In this document: piece after piece, positions 33,845-42,648 of the stretch | Position numbering within the stretch: the first letter of the stretch is position 1 | How the letters are laid out: each line of letters opens with the position of its first letter | Assembly (NCBI RefSeq): GCF_014639235.1 | Contig: NZ_BMFU01000002.1 | Span: forward strand, 576,361-640,360 | From: Paenibacillus silvae | GTDB lineage: Bacteria > Bacillota > Bacilli > Paenibacillales > Paenibacillaceae | Length of the DNA stretch: 64,000 nt | Direction: 5' to 3' | Notes under the pieces: generated by a model | The model's input: the letters and a program-made list of their open reading frames with translations, nothing else | What the model was told of the DNA's origin: nothing | Databases searched by the model: none | Position numbers and translations under genes: made by a program

Positions 33845-35086
33845 ATATACTGTTTTCATGAAAGTAATTCGGAATTCGGCTCCCTTTCCAGGTTCACTTG
33901 AAACTGAGATAGTTCCACCCATACCTTCAATAATAGACTTCGTCAGGGACAGACCTACCCCGGTACTATGAGGTTTGGCATTACTTCTTCCGCGGTAAAA
34001 CCGGGTGAACACATGAGAAATTTGATCCGTGCTAATTCCTTCTCCTTCATCCCGGATGATAATCGAGTGAAACAAGCCCTCGTCCTCCATCGTAATGTAC
34101 ACTTTGCCTGATACAGGAGAGTGCTCCAGCGCATTTTTAGTCAAATTAATAATCGCCTCGGTTAACCATTCTTCATCCGCATGCAGAAGCATGCCCTCGC
34201 CGCCCCGAACGATGATAGTCTGTCTCTTCTGCTCCGCCAACGTCTGCAACGTCATCACGGTTGATTCAATAATGTCTTTTGGTTTAACATTTTGCATTTG
34301 AAAAACGATAGCACCCGCTTCCACTCTTGCCAGCTTCAGCAGGCTGATAATCAGCCATTCCATGCGTTCAATCTGCTGCCTGCTTCGTTCCAGAAAAGTG
34401 GTTCGTATCTCTTCTTTCATATGTGGATCATGCAGCATATTGTCATTAAACACAAGCAGGGATGCCAGCGGTGTTTTGAGTTGATGCGATATATCCGTAA
34501 GCAGATGGCTTAGAAATGTTTTCTCCTGCTTTAGCTGATCCACACTATGACTTAGTCTGCCTGCCATCATGTTAAAGCTATGACCAAGGGCACTGAAGTC
34601 TCCCTCAGCATTCTCAGGCAATGAGGTATTGAATTGACCTTCCACCACCTGCTCTGCTGCATGTGTAACACGGCGAATTCTGGAAAACAGCTTGCGATAC
34701 TCCCAAAATAAAAGCATCAAAACCGGGATACCACACAGAAAAAAGATCAACGCCGTATTCCCGGGCAATACAGCGCCCGACAGGGCAGGCTGATCCTGAA
34801 TGTTCATTTGCTCTGTATACCCGTATTGAGACAATATTTGTTTACCTAACGTAAGATCCTGTTGGTCTGAACCTTGAGTAATATTATGAACGAGCTGATC
34901 TTCGAGCTGTGGCTGCTTACTTAACACTTGTCCAACAAAGGCCGCATGCTGGTTTACAACTGTTTCATTGATGCTTTGTATTTGCTGGTTCATCACAATG
35001 TATATAAGGACGGCCAAGCCTAATTGAACAAGAATGAATTTGGTGAAAACAGATTTCCACTCCGGATTACGGATGACTTCGTTCAT
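33842..35086 (-). CDS. Sensor histidine kinase of the ABC-linked two-component system
   Basis: This 414-residue membrane kinase has helices at about 13-31 and 108-128 enclosing a short external domain of about 75 residues. A HAMP domain (RIRRVTHAAEQVVEGQF) follows, then HisKA with H201 in LLTDISHQLKTPLASL, and HATPase_c (NLTKNALEHSP, IRDEGEGI, STGVGLSLTKSI). Its start shares one base with the response regulator stop (TGATG), so the pair is coupled. It is followed by the ABC exporter operon, whose promoter bears a likely regulator site. The stimulus is unknown; related systems respond to cell-envelope stress. Confidence 0.92.
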   Translation of the reverse strand: MNEVIRNPEWKSVFTKFILVQLGLAVLIYIVMNQQIQSINETVVNQHAAFVGQVLSKQPQLEDQLVHNITQGSDQQDLTLGKQILSQYGYTEQMNIQDQPALSGAVLPGNTALIFFLCGIPVLMLLFWEYRKLFSRIRRVTHAAEQVVEGQFNTSLPENAEGDFSALGHSFNMMAGRLSHSVDQLKQEKTFLSHLLTDISHQLKTPLASLLVFNDNMLHDPHMKEEIRTTFLERSRQQIERMEWLIISLLKLARVEAGAIVFQMQNVKPKDIIESTVMTLQTLAEQKRQTIIVRGGEGMLLHADEEWLTEAIINLTKNALEHSPVSGKVYITMEDEGLFHSIIIRDEGEGISTDQISHVFTRFYRGRSNAKPHSTGVGLSLTKSIIEGMGGTISVSSEPGKGAEFRITFMKTVY

Positions 35087-35787
35087 CAGCGGTACGCTCC
35101 TGTCGTTTCAGCGTTCCATTTGTATCCAACCCCACGAATCGTAACAATATACTGAGGTGCGGCTGGCGTTTCCTCCACCTTTTCCCTTAATCTGCGTATA
35201 TGTACGGACAGCGTATTATCATCAATGAATTCACCAGAGACATCCCATAACTTCTCAAGGATCGATGTCCTGCTGCATATTTGTTTGGGATGGGACATTA
35301 ACATGAGAAGCAGCCGGAACTCCAGCGTTGTCAGCGGGACTTCCATTTTATTTTTGAAAACAACACCTTCTAACACACGGACCTCAAACTCTCCGGATTT
35401 CCATATGTTTGAATGCTGTTCAGGACGGGAATTACGCCGCAAAACGGCTTTGATTCTGGAAAGCAACTCCTTGGTGCGAATCGGCTTGGTCATATAATCG
35501 TCAGCACCCAGATCAAGTCCTGCGACCACATTGATCTCTTCATCCAGCGCGGTTAGAAAAATGATCGGCACCTGTGATTCCACACGAATCTCCTTGCATA
35601 ATTCATATCCCGTTCCGTCAGGCAAATTGATGTCCAGCAAAATAAGTTCTATCTCCGTCTGCGCAAAAGCGTCGCGAGCTTCCTCCAAGGTTCCCGCATG
35701 AGTGACCTTATAACCTTCATTCGTTAACGTATACTCTATCCCAAATACAAAATTTTCATCATCTTCAACAAGTAAAATGTGTTTCAT
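35086..35787 (-). CDS. OmpR-family response regulator of the ABC-linked system
   Basis: This 233-residue regulator has receiver residues D9-D10 (VEDDE), phospho-acceptor D52 in LILLDINLPDG, T in FLTAL and K in TKPIRT. The winged-helix C-terminal domain shows LTTLEFRLLLMLMSHP and SVHIRRLREKVEET. The ATG is preceded by GGGGTG. It is first in a transcription unit with the kinase and most simply activates the ABC exporter through the direct repeats near 33791-33827. Confidence 0.93.
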   Translation of the reverse strand: MKHILLVEDDENFVFGIEYTLTNEGYKVTHAGTLEEARDAFAQTEIELILLDINLPDGTGYELCKEIRVESQVPIIFLTALDEEINVVAGLDLGADDYMTKPIRTKELLSRIKAVLRRNSRPEQHSNIWKSGEFEVRVLEGVVFKNKMEVPLTTLEFRLLLMLMSHPKQICSRTSILEKLWDVSGEFIDDNTLSVHIRRLREKVEETPAAPQYIVTIRGVGYKWNAETTGAYR

Positions 35788-35924
35788 TGCAGCACCCCTA
35801 TCCTAGCGTAACCTCTTAAATCCAAGTGTATGTGCTCCATCATTCTACTAAATGTCACATTTGAATTACAAGGAGGGGCTTGTTGCGGTTTCTTACATGA
35901 AGATGTTCTGCTGCTGACGGGAAA

Positions 35925-35957
35925 AACAAAAAAGACAACCGATGTATGGATCGGTTG
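35925..35957 (-). terminator. Terminator of the zinc-ribbon protein gene
   Basis: CAACCGAT/ATCGGTTG stem (35937-35957) followed on the minus strand by TCTTTTTTG. It lies about 80 bases past the stop. Confidence 0.75.
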
Positions 35958-36034
35958 CCTGTGACGAGAAATGATAAAACGACCATGTGGTATAAAAAGC
36001 GCAAGATGCCTTTGTATTCTCTCCCGAGAACTAT

Positions 36035-36223
36035 TTAATTCGCTAACTTCTCCGGGTTTTTCACTTTAATGGAAACGACCTCACCACAGTTCAGACAGAT
36101 CGTATACACACGTTCAGAACCAAGCGACATCTTTTTATCTAAAGGCCGCAAATTAATAAAGTCGGTTGCCTCCACAAAGGATGTACCTCCGCAATCGTTA
36201 CAAGTTCTAAATATTGTTGTCAT
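36035..36223 (-). CDS. Small zinc-ribbon protein
   Basis: This 62-residue protein has two Cys knuckles, CNDCGG (residues 8-13) and CLNCGE (43-48), separated by 29 residues. This is the geometry of a single zinc-ribbon fold. AAAGGAG lies nine bases before the ATG, so it is really translated. It has its own terminator and follows the methyltransferase gene by 64 bases in the same direction. A nucleic-acid-binding or adaptor role is plausible but not shown. Confidence 0.7.
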   Translation of the reverse strand: MTTIFRTCNDCGGTSFVEATDFINLRPLDKKMSLGSERVYTICLNCGEVVSIKVKNPEKLAN

Positions 36224-36287
36224 AACAAATATTCTCCTTTCTACTTATGTAGTTTTAACCTATCATTTCAATCATTTAAATGCTTAC

Positions 36288-37028
36288 TTACCCTTTCTTA
36301 CATACACTAATTACCATTGGGCTTGAAGGTTCAAACGGCGTTTGATCCCAATTCGCATATTGACTCTCCACGGCAAAACCTTGCTTTTCAAGCAGCTGTT
36401 GCAGTATCTGCACATCTGTAAATCGGCAAGCGATGCGTGACGTCGTTTGACGATGCCCCCAGTCCCGGATGGTCGTCCAGTGCATAATCTGGTTCCCGGC
36501 ATCATACTTCTGGTTACCCGATACATTGACGGTCACACCATCCATATCGGTAAATGTGCCCCAATGCTCTTCTTCCTCATCCGACAAATCTGTCCCGTCC
36601 GGATTTCGCATTTCAAATGCAAATATACCGCCGGGCTCCAGAAGGTTATACACGGTTTGCAGCAATGCGTGCTGATCCTCATCACTCAAAAAAGCCTGAA
36701 ATGCATTTCCCGTCAAAAAAATCATGGAAAAGCGCTGATCGGTTTCAAATGTACGTGCATCTGCTTCGATAAATTTAACCGGTAGACCCTTCGCTTTGAC
36801 CCTCGCATACGCGAGCATGGGCTCCACAATGTCCACTCCTGTGATCGGTATGCCCCTTTCGGCTAAAAAAAGCGCCACTAGTCCGGTCCCGCAAGCCAGT
36901 TCCAGCACATGCCCCGGATGCTGCTTCGCTAGTTCAAGGAAAAATTCATATTTGTCAGTTTCGCCGCCAAATTCAAGATCATAATTCATTGGATCTCGGT
37001 ACTCTTCCTGATTGTTGTGATCAATCAA
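36288..37028 (-). CDS. Class I SAM-dependent methyltransferase
   Basis: This is a 246-residue Rossmann-fold methyltransferase. Motif I is VLELACGTGLVALFLAERG (about residues 40-58), the acidic SAM-ribose end is VDIVEPML, motif II lies in FIEADARTF, and motif IV is FSMIFLTGNAFQAF. The rest (HWTTIRDWGHRQTTSRIACR) resembles small-molecule methyltransferases rather than RNA or DNA enzymes. It starts at TTG 37028, supported by AAGGAGG ten bases upstream. The substrate is unknown. It is divergent from the MFS/TetR operon. Confidence 0.8.
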   Translation of the reverse strand: MIDHNNQEEYRDPMNYDLEFGGETDKYEFFLELAKQHPGHVLELACGTGLVALFLAERGIPITGVDIVEPMLAYARVKAKGLPVKFIEADARTFETDQRFSMIFLTGNAFQAFLSDEDQHALLQTVYNLLEPGGIFAFEMRNPDGTDLSDEEEEHWGTFTDMDGVTVNVSGNQKYDAGNQIMHWTTIRDWGHRQTTSRIACRFTDVQILQQLLEKQGFAVESQYANWDQTPFEPSSPMVISVCKKG

Positions 37029-37059
37029 TACATCTCAACCTCCTTCCATAAAAAATGTA

Positions 37060-37125
37060 TTTACAACAGGAATTATAACACACTATAATGGTTTACATTG
37101 AGTAAAGGTTAACAACGTGTTAACC
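37060..37125 (+). promoter_or_regulatory. MFS/TetR operon promoter with palindromic operator
   Basis: TTTACA (37060-37065) and TATAAT (37084-37089) are 18 bases apart. Just downstream lies GGTTAACAACGTGTTAACC (37107-37125), a perfect 8-3-8 palindrome, and TTTAC/GTAAA flank ATTGA at 37092-37106. Both are good TetR operator candidates for autorepression. Confidence 0.6.
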
Positions 37126-37169
37126 ATCGCGAAAATGACTACATGACGGAGAAGGAGAAATTTAAACGT

Positions 37170-38372
37170 ATGAGTTCGATGACACAATCTACCCGCTTTC
37201 CGATGTTCATTCTGATGTTAAATCTGTTTATTGCTTTGTTAGGTCAAGGGATGCTGATTCCGATCTTACCAGAGTACCTGAAGTTGTTTCATGCAGGGGG
37301 GACCGTTGCCGGATTTTTGGTAGCGGCCTTTGGCGCAGCCCAATTTCTTTTTTCGCCGATCGGAGGACAATGGGCTGACCGTTTTGGACGTAAAAAGCTG
37401 ATTATGGCTGGCATGTTTCTTGTTGTCGTGTCAGACCTTATCTTTGCGGTATCCACATCTCTGCCTCTGCTCTATATCGCTCGTTTCATCGGGGGAATCA
37501 GTTTAGGTCTGATGGTTCCAGCCAATCTGGCATATGTTGCTGATATTACGACTCCTGAGACCCGTGCCAAGGGCATGGGTTATTTCGGTGCATCGATGAA
37601 CCTCGGTATGGTACTTGGGCCAGGTCTGGGCGGTTTTATCGCCGAGATGGGTGTGCGTATGCCTTATTTCGTCGCTTCCGGTCTGGGTCTGGTTGCGGCA
37701 CTTCTTACCCTTCTTTTGCCAGAGACTCTTCCACCTGAAAAAAGAACGATCTCAACGGAGAAGAAAAAAGGGGTTAACATGGGCAAACAAATCTGGAGTT
37801 CGTTCAAGGTTCCCTATTTCGGATACTTGTTAATTATTCTTGTTATGACCTTTGGTCTGATGAGCTATGAAACTGTATTCTCACTGTTTGCAGAGTATAA
37901 GTACGGTTTTAATGCCTCAACGATCTCTATTATCATCACCATGGGGGCGATTATCGGCATCGTAGTGCAGATCTGGCTGCTGGACTTTTTTGTGAAACGG
38001 TTAGGTGAAATCAAGCTCATCCGTCTGTCCTTAATCATGACCCCGATTGCTCTTTTGCTCATGTTAATCAAGGTGAATCTGATCTTCCTGTTATTTGCTT
38101 CAGCACTGTACTTTGCTTTCAATGCATTTCTGCGCCCAACTGTCAGCTCGCTAATTTCGCAAAACGCTGGCGATCGGCAAGGTTATGCCTCAGGCCTGAA
38201 TACCACGTATTCCAGCTTAGGTACCGTCTTTGGCCCGCTTGTTGCAGGTATACTGTTTGACAAAAACGTAAACTTTCCGTATATTTTTGGTGCCTTTATG
38301 TTACTGGCGGCGTTAACACTTACCCTGAAGACACAACGTTCCAGGAAAGGAAATCGGTATGCAACTGAATGA
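37170..38372 (+). CDS. MFS multidrug-type efflux transporter
   Basis: This 400-residue, 12-helix DHA1-family antiporter is of the NorA/Bmr/TetA kind. Visible are GQGMLIPILPEYLK in helix 1, GGQWADRFGRKKLI in the helix 2-3 loop (motif A) and the motif C region GYFGASMNLGMVLGPGLGG in helix 5. The ATG at 37170 is chosen because AGAAGGAG precedes it; the ATG at 37143 has no site. The stop overlaps the tetR start by 14 bases, so transporter and repressor are co-translated, and the operator-like palindrome lies in front of the pair. The drug range is unknown. Confidence 0.88.
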   Translation: MSSMTQSTRFPMFILMLNLFIALLGQGMLIPILPEYLKLFHAGGTVAGFLVAAFGAAQFLFSPIGGQWADRFGRKKLIMAGMFLVVVSDLIFAVSTSLPLLYIARFIGGISLGLMVPANLAYVADITTPETRAKGMGYFGASMNLGMVLGPGLGGFIAEMGVRMPYFVASGLGLVAALLTLLLPETLPPEKRTISTEKKKGVNMGKQIWSSFKVPYFGYLLIILVMTFGLMSYETVFSLFAEYKYGFNASTISIIITMGAIIGIVVQIWLLDFFVKRLGEIKLIRLSLIMTPIALLLMLIKVNLIFLLFASALYFAFNAFLRPTVSSLISQNAGDRQGYASGLNTTYSSLGTVFGPLVAGILFDKNVNFPYIFGAFMLLAALTLTLKTQRSRKGNRYATE

Positions 38373-39000
38373 GAATTGGCATCAGCAGTTAAAAAATCAG
38401 AATCGTGATGAGCTGATCGAAGCGGGCAAGCAACTGTTTCTAAAGCATGGACTGCTTCAAGTGAAAATCAAAGACATTTGTGCAGAAGCAAATCTTAGCC
38501 GAGTGACCTTCTATAAACATTTTCAATCCATCGATGAGCTGTTGCTCACTATTCAGATGCAATTGGTTGAAACTATGACGGATCATGTAAGACAAGCTGC
38601 AAAGCCGAATGGTAGTGGCCGTGAACAACTAGCTACAATGCTGAACGCCTGGGTTTCTTTTGCCAAGATGAATCCTGACCATATTCGTTTTATCCAGTTG
38701 TTTGATATCAATTATGAAGTTGTTCATTTTCAGCAAGAACTGAAAGATACCTATGAGCGGTTTATTCAAAACGGTAAAGAGAACCACTTCCTGCTTCAAG
38801 CATTGATCTCAGGAGTTGCCGACGGCAGCATCCGTAATGCTACACCTCCGCTTAAGCTGGCGCAGTTTATATTTACGGTGATGATGGGCATGCTGCAGAA
38901 AATGTTTACACAGCGATCTCATGAACTACATCAACTGGATGATCAGATGACGAAGCAGTTGGTCAATATGCTGCTGCAGTATGCTGCGAATGAGGATTAA
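38359..39000 (+). CDS. TetR-family repressor of the adjacent MFS pump
   Basis: This is a 213-residue regulator with helix-turn-helix at about 15-60 (LIEAGKQLFLKHGLLQVKIK, then EANLSRVTFYKHFQSIDELL). The C-terminal helical domain is typical of TetR ligand-binding cores. AAAGGAAATCGGT lies before the ATG. It overlaps the MFS gene and has a bidirectional terminator downstream. The 19-bp palindrome at 37107-37125 is its probable binding site. Confidence 0.9.
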   Translation: MQLNENWHQQLKNQNRDELIEAGKQLFLKHGLLQVKIKDICAEANLSRVTFYKHFQSIDELLLTIQMQLVETMTDHVRQAAKPNGSGREQLATMLNAWVSFAKMNPDHIRFIQLFDINYEVVHFQQELKDTYERFIQNGKENHFLLQALISGVADGSIRNATPPLKLAQFIFTVMMGMLQKMFTQRSHELHQLDDQMTKQLVNMLLQYAANED

Positions 39001-39068
39001 GGATAGGTTATTTTGTGAAATAAGATTAGACAGATTAAGCAACGATTCCAGCGATAGACTTTGCAAAA

Positions 39069-39128
39069 TAAAAGAAGCCTTTCCTCTCATGTTTACTTCT
39101 TGACTCATGTGGAAGGAAAGGCTTCTTT
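39069..39128. terminator. Bidirectional terminator between tetR and the reductase gene
   Basis: AAAGAAGCCTTTCC pairs with GGAAAGGCTTCTTT, and inner CTCATG/CATGTGG lengthens the stem. The A- and T-rich flanks suit termination from both sides. Confidence 0.8.
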
Positions 39129-39181
39129 ATTTATGTTTTATGTTATGATTTCGACATTACACCAAGCTTCATGCTTCAAGC

Positions 39182-40219
39182 TTACACCCGTGCCACATTC
39201 AAAAGCTGTTCGAAAGCATGAATGTTGGTTGCAAACTCAGGTACGTTGCGTGCTTCTTCTGCGGCTTCGACGAGTTTAACCACCATATCATTATATGGTG
39301 TTGCAATGCCCACTCCTTTTGCCTTGCTCGAAACTACGCCGTTGATGTGATGAATCTCTGTTTTACGTTGTTTCTCCAGATCCTGCAGCATGCTTGCTTT
39401 AAGCAGTCTGGAAGGTTCCATTACCTGGCGCAGCGTTTGAATACGTGCCGGGATTTCCTTTTCGCTCTGCAGCTCCAGTGAAGCCATATCGAATCCGTTC
39501 ATGGTGACAAAAGAAACACCGTTTGCATGTCCAACCTTGATTGTTTCGTCAATAATGTGAACAGCACTTCGAATACCTGTCTCATGATCCAGAATATCTC
39601 CATACGTCCCGTTCAGTGCAGCGGACAAGCCACTGAAAGCATTGTTGATCAGCAGTTTTGACCATTTGGTTCCTATCAGGTTATCCGAGATATGTGTACC
39701 GCCAACCAGATCCAGCACTTCTTTTACACGACGAATTCGTTCGGTCGTTGCTCCGTTCAATTCTCCGATCTGGAATGCATACTGCTTGAATTGAGGATAC
39801 GCCGTGGTCAGACTGGATACGCCAGGTTCCATGAACGTAGCGCCAAATTCAACCGAACCAGCAATAACACGATGTGGCCCGACAATAGATGCCACGCTGT
39901 CTTCAGGAATCCCGTTCTGGAGAGAGCATACGATGCTATCTTCATGCAGGTATGGAAGCAATTCTTTCAGCACTGATTCATTGAACAGCTGTTTCGTTAA
40001 CAATAGCACAAGATCATATTGACCTGACTTTTGTTCAGGGGTGATTGCTTTTACTTTGGCCTGAAATTCGGTCGTCCCGGTGACTTTCGCTCCTGTCTGA
40101 TTCAGCGCATTGACATGCTCCTGGTACGTATCAATTAACTCTACATCCATTCCACCATCGGCCAGATAAGCTCCAACGATAGTTCCTAGTGAACCTGCAC
40201 CTACAATCGCAATTCTCAT
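39182..40219 (-). CDS. Ketopantoate reductase-family (PanE/ApbA-like) dehydrogenase
   Basis: This 345-residue NADP-dependent reductase has the N-terminal Rossmann motif MRIAIVGAGSLGTIVGAYLA with the 2-dehydropantoate 2-reductase signature LVLLLTKQLF, CSLQNGIPEDSV near residue 100-110, and the C-terminal helical domain holding KWSKLLINNAFSGLSAALNG, whose Lys and Asn are catalytic positions. It is longer than classical PanE (about 300 residues). It lies 13 bases after an acetoacetate-decarboxylase-like gene, outside any pantothenate cluster, so it may reduce a different 2- or 3-keto acid. AAGGAGGCAAC precedes the ATG at 40219; the longer frame is unsupported. Confidence 0.8.
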   Translation of the reverse strand: MRIAIVGAGSLGTIVGAYLADGGMDVELIDTYQEHVNALNQTGAKVTGTTEFQAKVKAITPEQKSGQYDLVLLLTKQLFNESVLKELLPYLHEDSIVCSLQNGIPEDSVASIVGPHRVIAGSVEFGATFMEPGVSSLTTAYPQFKQYAFQIGELNGATTERIRRVKEVLDLVGGTHISDNLIGTKWSKLLINNAFSGLSAALNGTYGDILDHETGIRSAVHIIDETIKVGHANGVSFVTMNGFDMASLELQSEKEIPARIQTLRQVMEPSRLLKASMLQDLEKQRKTEIHHINGVVSSKAKGVGIATPYNDMVVKLVEAAEEARNVPEFATNIHAFEQLLNVARV

Positions 40220-40232
40220 ATGTGTTGCCTCC

Positions 40233-40979
40233 TTATTTTTGTTCCAGATAGTTATATACAGGCTGTGCCGCATTTAAGGTTAGATTGGTAAGGATGTGGG
40301 AAGCGGACACAACTTCAAGCACTGGTAAATCTGCCAGAGGCGCAAGTGCATGCTCAAACAACTGCAGCCGGGCTGGCCCTGTCCAGGCTTCCTTCACCTC
40401 GATATCGGTAATTTGGGTACGGATCAAATCGCAGATGCGCAGATTACCGGTATAATCCGTAGCGATTTTGATCATAAAGTTGGGACGGCAGATTTCCTTT
40501 TTGGCAAGCTCTTTGTCCAGCTCCACATGTTTGAAACCCATCGTTGCTGTCGCAACCCGCAGTGATCCATAGTCCAGCGTGCCCACAAGGGTATCGGAGT
40601 CTGTGTACAGCTTGGGAGCACCGAGCTTTTTCGGATAGGCAGTTAACTCTCGTCCGCTCGCAATGGCGGGGAAATTATCCACGTACATCGAATGCACATA
40701 ATCCCCTTCTTCCCCATTGAATTGCACAGGAATGACCTGTCCAGCTTCGGTGTATGCGCCGAGTCCGGAAACATCCGGCATCCACATCACTTCGAATTTC
40801 ACCAGTGGTTCGGTGATTTGCAATGGCTCGGGAACAGCTGCGCGTAAAGCTTGCTCATCCGTCCGATAAATGATGTTAAGGTACTCGCGGTTGACGAATT
40901 TATAAGGTGGCATCGGATATGCCGGGGCTGTTAAAGGTGTATTCAGATTTTTGGCAATATTGTGCACATCGATTTTCAT
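40233..40979 (-). CDS. adc: Acetoacetate decarboxylase-family enzyme
   Basis: This 248-residue cytoplasmic enzyme is of the ADC family. The Schiff-base Lys pair appears as K117-K118 in ELTAYPKKLGAPKL, with RE in SGREL as the neighbouring contact. FEVMWMPDVSGLGAYTEAGQ, EGDYVHSMYVDN and RPNFMIKI also match clostridial Adc, and the length is normal. True Adc makes acetone and CO2 from acetoacetate; relatives act as aldolase-dehydratases, so the symbol marks the family. It leads a two-gene unit with the PanE-like reductase and is divergent from a LysR gene, which presumably controls it. Confidence 0.88.
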   Translation of the reverse strand: MKIDVHNIAKNLNTPLTAPAYPMPPYKFVNREYLNIIYRTDEQALRAAVPEPLQITEPLVKFEVMWMPDVSGLGAYTEAGQVIPVQFNGEEGDYVHSMYVDNFPAIASGRELTAYPKKLGAPKLYTDSDTLVGTLDYGSLRVATATMGFKHVELDKELAKKEICRPNFMIKIATDYTGNLRICDLIRTQITDIEVKEAWTGPARLQLFEHALAPLADLPVLEVVSASHILTNLTLNAAQPVYNYLEQK

Positions 40980-41128
40980 AAAAAGACACCTGCCTTTACA
41001 TCAAGTTATTGGTTGATTGTTTTATTTGATTATTTGCTATAAATAAAGTCTACATCTTTCTTTAAATTTAATATAATACATAATAAGTACTATATATATT
41101 TATTGAAATAAATAAGGAGTGCATACAA

Positions 41129-42013
41129 ATGGAGCTTCTCCAGCTGAAATATTTTCAAACCGTCGCATATACGGAACATATCTCCAAAGCCGCTGCACAG
41201 TTAAATATCGCCCAGCCTTCGTTAAGTCTTACGATCAAGCGGCTGGAGGACGAGATGGGTACACCCCTCTTTCATCGAAAAGGCAGAAATATTGAATTAA
41301 ACGCGGCGGGAAAAATTCTGCTGAAGCATGTCAACCGGATTTTTGTTGAATTGGAAAATGCACGGCTGGCAATCAAGGAAAAGCATGATGAGCTTTCTTC
41401 GCTGATCCGTATTGCGATTTCGAATTCGAGGTTTCTTTCGGGGCTGATCAGTGAATATATCGAAGTGTGCCCAAGCGCTCAGCTCCACCAAGGGATTGCA
41501 AGTCGAAGTGACATTGTGACACAGCTGAAAAAAGGAGATATTGATCTGGGGATCACGGGTCACCCCATTGTGGATGAGGAGATTGTAAGCGTGGTGCTGG
41601 TTGAGGAGCATATTGTGCTTGTTCTGCCTTCCACCCACCCATATAGCGGGGAACAGGAAATCTCATTACATGCGGTTGCCAATGAACCTTTCCTGGCGCT
41701 CGCCAATAATGATGAATACCGCCGATTTACCACGATGTTATGTGAGAAAGCGGGGTTTGTTCCGCATCTTGCTTTTGAGGTTGATTCACATACATTGGTC
41801 GAGATCATCCGACTGGATCGGGGTGTTGCATTACTGCCGATCTCCGTCTGCCGTAATCTTGGACTGCACTACGTTCCTATAACTGACGATGCTGCAATCT
41901 ATCCCATCAGCCTGTCATGGGTAAAACATCGAAACTTCTCACCGTTCTTAGAGCAGTTTCGCGACTTTATTACCTCGTATTATGTGACCAATGCTTCGAT
42001 ATTCAGAGTATAG
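41129..42013 (+). CDS. LysR-family transcriptional regulator
   Basis: In this 294-residue regulator the LysR helix-turn-helix is at residues 1-60 (LQLKYFQTVAYTEHISKAAA, QLNIAQPSLSLTIKRLE, FHRKGRNIELNAAG). A periplasmic-binding-like effector domain follows from about 90. AAGGAG lies nine bases before the ATG. Being divergent from the adc/reductase unit with a 149-base shared AT-rich region is the classic arrangement for a LysR activator of the neighbour. The effector is unknown. Confidence 0.92.
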   Translation: MELLQLKYFQTVAYTEHISKAAAQLNIAQPSLSLTIKRLEDEMGTPLFHRKGRNIELNAAGKILLKHVNRIFVELENARLAIKEKHDELSSLIRIAISNSRFLSGLISEYIEVCPSAQLHQGIASRSDIVTQLKKGDIDLGITGHPIVDEEIVSVVLVEEHIVLVLPSTHPYSGEQEISLHAVANEPFLALANNDEYRRFTTMLCEKAGFVPHLAFEVDSHTLVEIIRLDRGVALLPISVCRNLGLHYVPITDDAAIYPISLSWVKHRNFSPFLEQFRDFITSYYVTNASIFRV

Positions 42014-42046
42014 ATCGCTTTGGGCACTACTTTAAACAACAACATA

Positions 42047-42071
42047 AAAAAGTCGCTATAATAGCGACTTT
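42047..42071 (+). terminator. Terminator-like hairpin after the LysR gene
   Basis: AAAGTCGCTAT/ATAGCGACTTT forms a stem with almost no loop spacer. Only TTT follows, so efficiency is uncertain. Confidence 0.55.
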
Positions 42072-42230
42072 CGTGGATATATATACGTTTTGTGCTTCGA
42101 CAGTACCGTTCAATATCGTTCTCTCTACTTCAATTATAATGTTTTTAAAAATAATATAACAGACTGTTTTTTCACCAGTGCCTCCACTATACTGCTAAAT
42201 ACAAATCTAAAAAAGTAGAGGTGTGTCCGT

Positions 42231-42647
42231 ATGGATGACAAACAAAATGTCTTGGATCCAGGTCCTTTTTTTCACGGTACAAAAGCAGAATTAAACATTG
42301 GCGATTTATTAGAGCCACAATTTTTATCCAATTATCAAGACAAAAAGTCGAATCACATCTACTTCACTGGAACATTAAATGCTGCCAAATGGGGTGCTGA
42401 ATTAGCCAAATCGAGTGCAAAGGAACGAATCTACATTGTCGAGCCCTTAGGCGATTTCGAAAATGACCCCAACGTAACGGATAAAAGGTTCCCTGGAAAC
42501 CCGACTCGCTCCTACCGATCCAAATCACCGCTAAAAATAGTAGCCGAATTAGCTTCATGGGAAAGACACTCCGACGAAGAAATTAATCATATGGTGGCCT
42601 CTTTGAAAAAGCTGAGTGAAGAAGGCAAAAATGTAATCTATGATTAA
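42231..42647 (+). CDS. arr: NAD-dependent rifampin ADP-ribosyltransferase
   Basis: This 138-residue enzyme inactivates rifamycins by ADP-ribosylation. It matches Arr proteins throughout: DPGPFFHGTKAELNIGDLL at the front with the catalytic-type His, NHIYFTGTLNAAKWGAELA, RIYIVEPLGDFENDPNVTDK, RFPGNPTRSYRSKSPLKIV and the C-terminal region. Length is that of the standard single-domain enzyme. AGAGGTG lies nine bases before the ATG. The stop codon is one base from the stop of the converging MFS gene, with no terminator between. Environmental Bacillales commonly carry chromosomal arr; nothing nearby looks like an integron. Confidence 0.93.
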   Translation: MDDKQNVLDPGPFFHGTKAELNIGDLLEPQFLSNYQDKKSNHIYFTGTLNAAKWGAELAKSSAKERIYIVEPLGDFENDPNVTDKRFPGNPTRSYRSKSPLKIVAELASWERHSDEEINHMVASLKKLSEEGKNVIYD

Positions 42648-42648
42648 T

